The notes below the pieces were generated by a model. That model saw only the letters and a list, made by a program, of their open reading frames with translations. It had not been told where the DNA came from and did no database searches. A stretch of 5,708 nt of DNA, taken from contig SLHU01000165.1 in assembly GCA_007135995.1 (NCBI GenBank), positions 1 through 5,708 on the forward strand. The letters are read 5' to 3'. Origin of the DNA: Clostridiales bacterium. GTDB lineage: Bacteria; Bacillota; Clostridia; Saccharofermentanales; UBA5734. The translations under genes and the position numbers were made by a program. Positions within the stretch are counted from its first letter, which is position 1. Every line of letters begins with the position of its first letter. Positions 1-5,708 of the stretch are shown here, piece by piece.

Positions 1-8
1 GTACCAGT

Positions 9-15
9 AGGAGGT
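9..15 (+). promoter_or_regulatory. Ribosome binding site of the HydB-GltD fusion gene
   Basis: AGGAGGT lies 7 bases before the ATG at 23, an ideal Shine-Dalgarno spacing. It fixes the start at 23 rather than at the internal methionines 22 or 29, so the ~39-residue leader before the first cluster cysteine is probably translated. A short N-terminal leader ahead of the [2Fe-2S] domain is also usual in HydB proteins. Confidence 0.85.
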
Positions 16-22
16 TGACGAT

Positions 23-3000
23 ATGCATACAACACATCAGGCTCAAAATCAACAGCTGATTCGATCACGTGAAGACTTAATCAGCATGAGCAGGCAATAT
101 CAGGACATGGAGCAAAGTCACCAATATCTAGTGCAGATCTGCGCCGGCGCCGGCTGCATATCCTGTGACTGTCTGGCGCTGCATCAGGCTTTGCTGGATA
201 CGGTCAAAACACTGGAGATCGAAGACAGGATTCTGATCAAACTGACCGGATGTATGGGTAACTGTGATGTAGGCCCTGCGATGATTATCCGGCCAGGTGG
301 TATTTTCTATTGCCATCTGGAACCCGAAGATATTCCGATTATTGCGGAACAGCATCTGCTTAACAATCAGATTGCCGAGCAGTTCTGCTTAATGGATCAG
401 AAAACCGGAGAAAGAATTCTGCATCTGGACGATATCAGCTTTTTCAACAGACAGCAGAAAATAGTGCTGAAAAACTGCGGCAAAGTTGATTATTCAAGCA
501 TAGAAGAGTATGTCGCCAGTTCAGGGTTTCAGGCACTTGAAAAAGCGCTCTGCCAGATGACTGCGGAAGACGTTATCGGTCAGGTCAAGCTGTCTGGTCT
601 TCGCGGCCGCGGTGGCGGCGGCTTTTCAACCGGTCTTAAATGGGCGCTGGCCGCACGTGCTGAAAGCGATCAGAAATATATCATATGCAACGCTGATGAA
701 GGAGATCCGGGCGCCTTTATGGACCGCAGTCTGCTTGAAGGAGATCCTTTTGCAGTGATTGAAGGTATGGTGATCGGCGGCTACGCGATAGGTGCTTCGA
801 AAGGATTTGTATACGTAAGGGCAGAATATCCGCTTGCGATTGAGCGCCTGGAAAGCGCGATTCAAAAAGCGCGTGCCAGTGGTCTTCTGGGACAAGATAT
901 CTTTGGCAGCGGATTTTCATTTGATCTTCAGATTCGTATTGGTGCGGGTGCATTTGTTTGCGGAGAGGAAACCGCGCTGATGAATTCGGTGGAGGGCAAA
1001 CGGGGCGAGCCAAGGCCAAAACCGCCATTCCCATCTGAAAAAGGCCTGTTTAACAAACCAACTGTGATCAACAATGTAGAAACCTTTGGCAATATACCGG
1101 CGATCATCAGGCGGGGCGGAGAATGGTTCTCAAAAATAGGAACAGAAGGAAGCAGCGGAACCAAAGTGTTTGCGCTGGCAGGTGACGTGAATAATACCGG
1201 GATTATTGAAGTGCCCATGGGTATTACGCTGGGCGAAATAATCTTTGATATCGGCGGCGGCGTGCCAGGCGGTAAAAAATTCAAGGTGGCTCAGACCGGC
1301 GGACCTTCTGGGGGCTGCCTGACTGCTGAGCACCTGAATACACCGATCGATTACCAGTCACTTGTCAATCTTGGCGCGATTATGGGCTCCGGCGGTCTGA
1401 TCTGTATGGATGAAGAAACATGCATGGTGGATGTTGCCCGTTTCTTTATGGAGTTTGTACAGGATGAATCCTGCGGAAAATGCGCCGCATGCCGGCTGGG
1501 CACACGGCGTATGCTGGAGATTCTGGAACGTATTACCATGGGCGAAGGAAAAGAAGGGGACGTAGAGCAGCTGATTGAAATTGGCGAAGCTGTCAAGGAC
1601 ACAGCGCTTTGCGGACTGGGTCAGACAGCACCCAACCCGGTCCTCAGTACGATCAAGTATTTCCGTGACGAATATGATGAGCATATCCGCCAGCATTACT
1701 GCCGTGCGGGTGTCTGTGCAGATCTGTTTGTTTCGCCTTGCGAAAATGCCTGTCCGGCTGGGGTCAACGTTCCCGGTTATATCGCTCTGATCGCTGCTGG
1801 CCGGCCGCTGGATGCGTATCGGCTGATCCGGCAGGAAAATCCATTTACAGCCATCTGCGGGCGTGTCTGTACGCATCCGTGCGAAGCAAGCTGCCGCAGA
1901 GCACAGCTGGATGAACCCCTGGCGATCGCAGATCTGAAGCGCTATGCAGCAGATACCGCGATGCGGCACGATAAACCGTTTACTGAAGTTGTCTTTCCAA
2001 AGAAAAATGAATCGGTTGGTATTATTGGTGCCGGTCCGTCAGGTATGACCTGTGCCTACTATCTTGCCAAACTTGGCTATCAGGTTGTTGTGTATGAAAT
2101 GCAGCCTGTAGCCGGAGGCATGCTGGGTTATGGCATACCTGAATATCGGCTGCCGAAAAATGTTCTGGACTGGGAAATCAAATCAATGTGCGATGCCGGT
2201 ATCAAGGTACGTCTTAATACTGAAGTTGGCAAAGACATCAGTTTTGAACAACTGAAGGAGAAGCATCAGGCTGTTTATATCTCGACCGGAACCCAGCACT
2301 CGAGAAAGATCGGAATAGAAGGTGAAGACCTTGCCGGTGTTTATCACGGGCTTGACTTCCTCAGAGATATTAACCTTGGCAAGGATGTGAACGTAAAAGG
2401 GGTTGTTGCAGTCATCGGCGGCGGCAGCACCGCAATGGACGCGGCCAGGGTAGCGCTGCGCAAGGGTGCCAGCGAGGTGCATGTATTTTACCGCCGCAGT
2501 ATTGAGGATATGCCTGCAGATCATCGCGAAATAGAAGAAGCAATAGAAGAAGGCATTATTATTCACGAACTGATCTCGCCGGTCCAGATGACAGGTGGGC
2601 ATAAAGTTGAAAAAATTGTATGTCAGAAAATGGAGTTAAGGGGTTTTGACAGCAGCGGGCGAAGAACACCTGTCAGACGTGAGGGTGAGATGGTGGAGTT
2701 TTACGTTGACATGGTGATTCCGGCCGTCAGCCAGTATTCTGATCTGCCTTTTGTCCAGCCTGACGAAGTTGAGATGACCAGCTGGGGAACGTTTATTGTA
2801 GATGCGGAATCGCAGCATACAACAATGGACAAGGTTTTTGCCGGCGGTGATGTTGTCAGAGGCGCGGACGTAGTGATCACAGCGATTGCAGACGGAAAAC
2901 GTGCTGCCAGGTCAATTGATCGTTTTCTGGGAGGCAGCGGTGAGCTGAACAAAGGTGAAGTAATCGATATTCCACCTGCTGTTGATGAAGATGAGCTGGT

Positions 3001-3136
3001 TGAGCATGAACGATTTGATATGGAATGCCTTGATCCGGATACGCGCAGCCACTGTTTTGATGAAGTATCCAAAGGATTTCATAAACTCAACGCGATTGCT
3101 GAAGCCATGCGCTGCCTGCGATGCGACCGGCGCTGA
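23..3136 (+). CDS. HydB/NuoF-like NADH module fused to GltD/NfnB-like FAD-NADP(H) oxidoreductase, hydrogenase diaphorase subunit
   Basis: This 1037-residue protein is probably the cytoplasmic nucleotide-oxidising/reducing subunit of the hydrogenase encoded next door. Residues 40-81 are a thioredoxin-like [2Fe-2S] domain (C40-x4-C45, C77-x3-C81). Residues ~190-430 are the NuoF FMN/NAD(H) and SLBB region, with GLRGRGGGGF at 192-201, CNADEGDPGAF from 222 and CGEETAL from 313. C484, C487, C490 and C530 are the NuoF [4Fe-4S] ligands. After a HydB-like CRAGVC (560-565) it becomes GltD-like: CPAGVNVPGY at 577, CGRVC-x3-C-x3-C at 612-624, FAD motif GAGPSG at 669-674, NAD(P) motif GGGSTAMD at 799-806, YRRS at 823-826 (the arginines suggest NADPH) and FAGGD at 939-943. 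HydB subunits are usually near 600 residues and GltD near 450-500, so the length fits a full fusion. No glutamate synthase large subunit is present, so a role in glutamate synthesis is unlikely. Coupling of NADH, NADPH and H2, with or without ferredoxin bifurcation, is inference. Confidence 0.93.
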   Translation: MHTTHQAQNQQLIRSREDLISMSRQYQDMEQSHQYLVQICAGAGCISCDCLALHQALLDTVKTLEIEDRILIKLTGCMGNCDVGPAMIIRPGGIFYCHLEPEDIPIIAEQHLLNNQIAEQFCLMDQKTGERILHLDDISFFNRQQKIVLKNCGKVDYSSIEEYVASSGFQALEKALCQMTAEDVIGQVKLSGLRGRGGGGFSTGLKWALAARAESDQKYIICNADEGDPGAFMDRSLLEGDPFAVIEGMVIGGYAIGASKGFVYVRAEYPLAIERLESAIQKARASGLLGQDIFGSGFSFDLQIRIGAGAFVCGEETALMNSVEGKRGEPRPKPPFPSEKGLFNKPTVINNVETFGNIPAIIRRGGEWFSKIGTEGSSGTKVFALAGDVNNTGIIEVPMGITLGEIIFDIGGGVPGGKKFKVAQTGGPSGGCLTAEHLNTPIDYQSLVNLGAIMGSGGLICMDEETCMVDVARFFMEFVQDESCGKCAACRLGTRRMLEILERITMGEGKEGDVEQLIEIGEAVKDTALCGLGQTAPNPVLSTIKYFRDEYDEHIRQHYCRAGVCADLFVSPCENACPAGVNVPGYIALIAAGRPLDAYRLIRQENPFTAICGRVCTHPCEASCRRAQLDEPLAIADLKRYAADTAMRHDKPFTEVVFPKKNESVGIIGAGPSGMTCAYYLAKLGYQVVVYEMQPVAGGMLGYGIPEYRLPKNVLDWEIKSMCDAGIKVRLNTEVGKDISFEQLKEKHQAVYISTGTQHSRKIGIEGEDLAGVYHGLDFLRDINLGKDVNVKGVVAVIGGGSTAMDAARVALRKGASEVHVFYRRSIEDMPADHREIEEAIEEGIIIHELISPVQMTGGHKVEKIVCQKMELRGFDSSGRRTPVRREGEMVEFYVDMVIPAVSQYSDLPFVQPDEVEMTSWGTFIVDAESQHTTMDKVFAGGDVVRGADVVITAIADGKRAARSIDRFLGGSGELNKGEVIDIPPAVDEDELVEHERFDMECLDPDTRSHCFDEVSKGFHKLNAIAEAMRCLRCDRR

Positions 3137-3144
3137 GAAAGGAG
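3137..3144 (+). promoter_or_regulatory. Ribosome binding site of hydA
   Basis: GAAAGGAG follows the TGA stop of the upstream gene directly and lies 7 bases before the hydA ATG at 3152. The whole intergenic space is occupied by this site, leaving no room for a separate promoter and supporting co-transcription with the fusion gene. Confidence 0.85.
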
Positions 3145-3151
3145 TACTGAC

Positions 3152-4969
3152 ATGCAACTGATGATAAACGGACAACCGTATGCGGCAGAAAAGGGTGAAA
3201 CCATTCTTGAAGTGGCATCACGAAATCACATAAAAATCCCAACGCTTTGTTATTTGAAGGATATGCATCAAATGGGTGCCTGCCGCGTGTGCGTGGTTGA
3301 AGTAGAGGGAAATAAAAACCTCATGGCATCTTGTGTAACACCCGCAGCTGATGGCATGAATATAAAAACAAGCAGTCCCAGGGTGCGAAAGGCCAGAAAA
3401 ATTCTTTATGAACTTATGCTGTCTGATCATCCTGCTGAGTGTCTGCAATGTGATCGGAACCAGCAGTGTGAGTTTCAGTCTCTTGGTGAGCTTTTGCGCG
3501 TTGACACCTCTCGGTTTAAGGGGATACGATCTAAAGACGATGTGGATCAGACGAGCCCGTCTATTGTCCGGGATGCAAATAAATGCATATTATGCCGGCG
3601 CTGTGTCAGCATGTGTAATGAGGTTCAGGGCGTAGGTGTGCTGCAGGCACAAAACAGAGGATTCTCAACTGAAATCAGTCCGGGGGAGGATTTAAGGCTC
3701 GGGACAGTTTCCTGTGCCTATTGCGGCCAATGTACAACTGTGTGTCCGGTTAACGCGCTGCATGAAGCAGACGCTGTTGAGTCTGTCTGGCAGGCACTTG
3801 CAGATCCCGACAATCACGTGGTTGTTCAGACGGCGCCCGCGATCAGGGCTGCACTCGGTGAGATGTTTGGTTTGCCGGCCGGGACAAGTGTGACCGGCCG
3901 TATGGCGTCATCTCTTCGGCAGCTTGGGTTTGACGCTGTGTTCGACACCAACTTCGCAGCTGATTTAACCATTCTTGAAGAGGGTCACGAACTCCTGGCC
4001 AGACTGGCAGCGCTTATGGCTGATCAGGGGAAGATAACACCTGAACAGCTCTCAGCGTTGCCGCTGCCAGAGCATCTGCCAAAACCTGTCTTTCCGATGA
4101 TCACCAGCTGCAGTCCGGGTTGGATCAAATATGCTGAACATCATTACAGTGAGAAGCTGGATCATCTTTCCAGCTGTAAGTCTCCGCATATGATGCTGGG
4201 TGCGATCATCAAATCGTGGTACGCCAGCCAGCAGGATATCAGGCCGGAAAGCATTTATGTTGTATCTGTCATGCCTTGTACAGCCAAAAAGTTCGAGATC
4301 ACCCGTGAGGAGATGTTTAACCAGGGACTGCCCAACGTAGATGCTGTGCTGACAACAAGGGAACTGGGCAGAATGGTCAAAGAAGCCGGTATAGACTTTG
4401 AACATCTCAGCGACAGCTTGTTTGACAGCCCGCTTGGCTTATCCACTGGTGCCGCTGATATTTTCGGTGTTACAGGCGGCGTCATGGAAGCTGCCCTGCG
4501 GACAGTCTATGAAGTGATCACCGGCAGAACCTTGCCATTTGAAAAACTCCATGTCACGCCGGTCAATGGATTTGAGAAAGTTAAATCAGCGGAAATAACG
4601 CTCACTGATGTGCTGCCGGCCTGGCAGTTTCTTGAGGGGGTTGAAGTCAAGATCGCCGTGACGCACGGTTTATCTGGAGCTGCGCAATTGATGGACCAGA
4701 TCAGCCGTGAAGAAAGTCCGTACCACTTCATAGAAGTCATGGGCTGTCCCGGCGGCTGTATTACAGGCGGCGGACAGCCGCGATCAGATGATCCGGAGAT
4801 CCGACAGAAAAGACTGAAGGCACTTTTTGATGAGGATGAAAGCAAAACAATGAGAAAATCACATGAAAATCCAGATGTAATGGCGTTATATGACGCATTT
4901 CTGGGTCAGCCATGCGGCCATGTATCACATGAATACCTGCATACCAGCTATGTTAAACGTAAAGTCTGA
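3152..4969 (+). CDS. hydA: [FeFe]-hydrogenase catalytic subunit HydA with NuoG-like Fe-S relay
   Basis: This 605-residue protein catalyses reversible proton reduction/H2 oxidation at an H-cluster. Its N-terminal relay is NuoG/CpI-like: [2Fe-2S] ligands C33, C44, C47, C61; His-Cys3 [4Fe-4S] ligands H93, C97, C100, C106; and two [4Fe-4S] clusters from C145/C148/C151/C155 and C188/C191/C194/C198. The H-cluster domain has L1 TSCSPGW (318-324), L2 MPCTAKKFE (374-382) and L3 EVMGCPGGCITGGGQP (528-543, C532 and C536). E277 and E280 in LEEGHE match the proton-path glutamates of the Clostridium pasteurianum enzyme. The C-terminus (580-605, FLGQP...HEYLHTSY) is the small-subunit-like tail, so the enzyme is complete. 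No signal peptide or membrane segment is seen, so it is cytoplasmic. The gap to the upstream gene is 15 bases, so the two are co-transcribed. The oddity is Ser321 in L1, where the C. pasteurianum enzyme has a second Cys. NuoG of complex I is excluded by the L2 and L3 motifs. Confidence 0.96.
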   Translation: MQLMINGQPYAAEKGETILEVASRNHIKIPTLCYLKDMHQMGACRVCVVEVEGNKNLMASCVTPAADGMNIKTSSPRVRKARKILYELMLSDHPAECLQCDRNQQCEFQSLGELLRVDTSRFKGIRSKDDVDQTSPSIVRDANKCILCRRCVSMCNEVQGVGVLQAQNRGFSTEISPGEDLRLGTVSCAYCGQCTTVCPVNALHEADAVESVWQALADPDNHVVVQTAPAIRAALGEMFGLPAGTSVTGRMASSLRQLGFDAVFDTNFAADLTILEEGHELLARLAALMADQGKITPEQLSALPLPEHLPKPVFPMITSCSPGWIKYAEHHYSEKLDHLSSCKSPHMMLGAIIKSWYASQQDIRPESIYVVSVMPCTAKKFEITREEMFNQGLPNVDAVLTTRELGRMVKEAGIDFEHLSDSLFDSPLGLSTGAADIFGVTGGVMEAALRTVYEVITGRTLPFEKLHVTPVNGFEKVKSAEITLTDVLPAWQFLEGVEVKIAVTHGLSGAAQLMDQISREESPYHFIEVMGCPGGCITGGGQPRSDDPEIRQKRLKALFDEDESKTMRKSHENPDVMALYDAFLGQPCGHVSHEYLHTSYVKRKV

Positions 4970-5013
4970 AGCTGCATCTATTGATCACAGCAAAAAACTG
5001 AATGCGATATTAG

Positions 5014-5051
5014 AAAAAAAGTCCCTTGCCGACATGCGGCAAGGGACTTTT
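5014..5051. terminator. Bidirectional intrinsic terminator between converging genes
   Basis: Arms AAAAGTCCCTTGCCG (5017-5031) and CGGCAAGGGACTTTT (5037-5051) pair perfectly over 15 bp around a 5-base ACATG loop. Seven As (5014-5020) precede the GC stem and four Ts (5048-5051) follow it. Transcription of hydA enters from the left and of the lipoprotein gene from the right. The U-tract is longer for the leftward transcript (7 U) than for the rightward one (4 U then GG), so it may be the stronger terminator for the lipoprotein gene while still closing the hydrogenase operon 45-80 bases past the hydA stop. Confidence 0.9.
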
Positions 5052-5079
5052 GGTCAAAAAGAACTATAAAGACAAGAAT

Positions 5080-5631
5080 TTACTGAGCGTCATCAATCGC
5101 TTTGAGAACAGCAGCTACATAGCTGTCGACGCGCATGGTGGCTCTTGTTGTCAAATCAACATCTGTCGGGTAGCCGTCATCATCCATTGGCATATCGCTG
5201 ATTTCTGAAGCTGTTTTGCCAATCATCCACTCTTCAATGGCTTCAATTTGTTCGTCCCATTCACGGCCAATGCCGGAAGCACGGATCATGTTGTAATCCT
5301 CACCCAGTTCTTTTTTGGTAGGGTACTGGGCAGTAAGATCAGATGTAATTTCACCATCTTCATTAAACATCACTCTGGTCTGAGCAGTATCAATTAAAAC
5401 TGAAACAACTTTACCGTCTTCATCAATCATAACCGCAGCGATGACTGAATCTACTTGAGCCCGGCCCACCATGTCGCCATCATTATTTTCTGTCAGATCC
5501 TGTGATGAGCCGATCGTTGTGATAATACCTTTGCCCAGTCTCAGATCTCCATCGCTGCCAGCGCCATTATCGCATCCAGCTACAGCGAGTGCCAGAACAA
5601 GAACCAGTGCCAATACAATTACTTTCTTCAT
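5080..5631 (-). CDS. Small lipoprotein with FMN_bind-like domain, function unknown
   Basis: This 183-residue protein starts at MKKV, has a hydrophobic signal peptide and the lipobox VAGC with Cys20 as the lipidated residue, so it should be anchored on the outer face of the cytoplasmic membrane. A short polar linker (21-35, Asn/Gly/Asp/Ser-rich) follows. The rest (about 36-183) is one domain: a strand pair with DSVIAAVMIDEDGKVVSVLID (61-81), a central TKKELGEDYNM (105-115), SGIGREW (119-125), an amphipathic stretch ending WMIGKT (135-140), then DLTTRAT (159-165) and a C-terminal helix. The order (strand-DxDGK-strand, late GKT, D-x-x-T-x-A-T near the end) resembles FMN_bind proteins such as RnfG/NqrC. 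Similar lipoproteins are, from memory, common and mostly unnamed in Firmicutes. It is not in the hydrogenase operon: it has its own promoter and runs convergently. Electron transfer at the surface is speculation. Confidence 0.85.
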   Translation of the reverse strand: MKKVIVLALVLVLALAVAGCDNGAGSDGDLRLGKGIITTIGSSQDLTENNDGDMVGRAQVDSVIAAVMIDEDGKVVSVLIDTAQTRVMFNEDGEITSDLTAQYPTKKELGEDYNMIRASGIGREWDEQIEAIEEWMIGKTASEISDMPMDDDGYPTDVDLTTRATMRVDSYVAAVLKAIDDAQ

Positions 5632-5636
5632 AAAAT

Positions 5637-5642
5637 CCTCCT
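5637..5642 (-). promoter_or_regulatory. Ribosome binding site that sets the lipoprotein start
   Basis: On the - strand AGGAGG ends 5 bases before the ATG at 5631. The frame is open 20 codons further upstream to an ATG at 5691, but that codon lies in the -35 box, has no such site, and would bury the signal peptide behind a charged leader. The start at 5631 is therefore chosen. Confidence 0.88.
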
Positions 5643-5662
5643 GAATAAATCTGCCTGATTTT

Positions 5663-5691
5663 AATATATCTGGCTGATGAGCCAGAATCAA
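5663..5691 (-). promoter_or_regulatory. Sigma-70/sigma-A-type promoter of the lipoprotein gene
   Basis: Read on the - strand, TTGATT (5691-5686) is separated by exactly 17 bases from TATATT (5668-5663). Both hexamers are one or two bases from consensus and the spacer is optimal. Transcription would start near 5656, giving a leader of about 25 bases that holds the ribosome binding site. Confidence 0.72.
5669..5686. repeat. Perfect 7-bp inverted repeat in the promoter spacer, candidate operator
   Basis: TCTGGCT (5669-5675) and AGCCAGA (5680-5686) are exact reverse complements around a 4-base centre. The 18-bp palindrome fills the spacer between the -10 and -35 boxes of the lipoprotein promoter and touches the last base of the -35. 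It lies upstream of the predicted transcript, so it is better explained as a protein-binding site than as an RNA hairpin. The binding regulator is not known. Confidence 0.55.
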
Positions 5692-5708
5692 GCTTTCTGA
5701 TGTTATCA

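Noticed and set aside
1..22. End of an upstream NuoE/HydC-type gene
   Set aside because: Stops in two frames (TAG at 8-10, TGA at 16-18) are compatible with a preceding gene ending here, but too few codons are visible to identify it.
598..624. GGCGGC-type tandem repeats (also near 1252-1264 and 2416-2425)
   Set aside because: These are glycine codons of conserved nucleotide- and flavin-binding loops, not independent repeat elements.
1358..1969. A 203-codon open frame on the - strand
   Set aside because: It lies wholly inside the conserved fusion gene, its translation has no recognisable motif, and no ribosome binding site stands out; it is a shadow of the + strand codon pattern.
2183..2602. 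A 139-codon open frame on the - strand
   Set aside because: It is antisense to the FAD/NADP part of the fusion protein, with unstructured composition and no support for translation.
1700..3136. True glutamate synthase small subunit
   Set aside because: There is no large GltB-type subunit nearby, and the module is fused to a NuoF-like domain in a hydrogenase operon, so the resemblance is of fold and cofactors only.
4981..5011. Promoter-like TTGATC ... GATATT on the + strand after hydA
   Set aside because: The 19-base spacing is poor and it faces straight into the terminator with no gene to drive.
5026..5208. A 60-codon + strand frame after hydA
   Set aside because: It begins inside the terminator stem and runs antisense to the lipoprotein gene; its peptide resembles nothing known.
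5632..5691. A longer N-terminus for the lipoprotein starting at 5691
   Set aside because: The upstream ATG overlaps the -35 box, and an AGGAGG site plus a standard signal peptide mark the start at 5631.

Overview
The window holds the distal part of an operon for an NAD(P)-linked multisubunit [FeFe]-hydrogenase on the + strand, a convergent small lipoprotein gene on the - strand, and one hairpin terminator between them. The iron-sulfur-rich, oxygen-sensitive redox enzymes, the strong AGGAGG-type ribosome binding sites and the type of small lipoprotein suggest an anaerobic fermentative Firmicute (Clostridia-like) of moderate G+C. No marker gene fixes the taxon, so this is inference.

Region 1 (23-3136) encodes a 1037-residue fusion protein. 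Its N-terminal ~565 residues are a HydB/NuoF-type NADH:acceptor module: a thioredoxin-like [2Fe-2S] domain, the FMN/NAD(H) domain, an SLBB region and the NuoF [4Fe-4S] domain. Where ordinary HydB carries a C-terminal 2[4Fe-4S] ferredoxin domain, this protein switches to a complete GltD/NfnB-like FAD and NADP(H) oxidoreductase. Region 2 (3152-4969), 15 bases downstream, encodes HydA, a 605-residue [FeFe]-hydrogenase with the full NuoG-like relay ([2Fe-2S], His-Cys3 [4Fe-4S], two [4Fe-4S]) and the H-cluster domain. The L1 motif reads TSCSPGW rather than TSCCPGW. Together the two proteins place sites for NAD(H), NADP(H) and H2 in one probable cytoplasmic complex, so it may couple H2 to both nucleotide pools, possibly with ferredoxin by flavin-based bifurcation. 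The arrangement fits the poorly characterised glutamate-synthase-linked class (group A2 in the HydDB scheme, from memory). A NuoE/HydC-type subunit would be expected upstream, outside the window.

Region 3 (4970-5079) is a short intergenic stretch with a 15-bp hairpin flanked by A and T runs, able to terminate both converging transcripts. Region 4 (5080-5631, - strand) encodes a 183-residue lipoprotein resembling FMN_bind-type domains, with a C-terminal DLTTRAT motif like a covalent flavinylation site. Its promoter (5663-5691) is well formed and has a perfect 7-bp inverted repeat filling the -35/-10 spacer, a good operator candidate.

The most unusual points are the HydB-GltD fusion with an apparently relocated cysteine pair at its C-terminus, the serine in the H-cluster L1 motif, the possible flavinylated lipoprotein, and its palindromic promoter.
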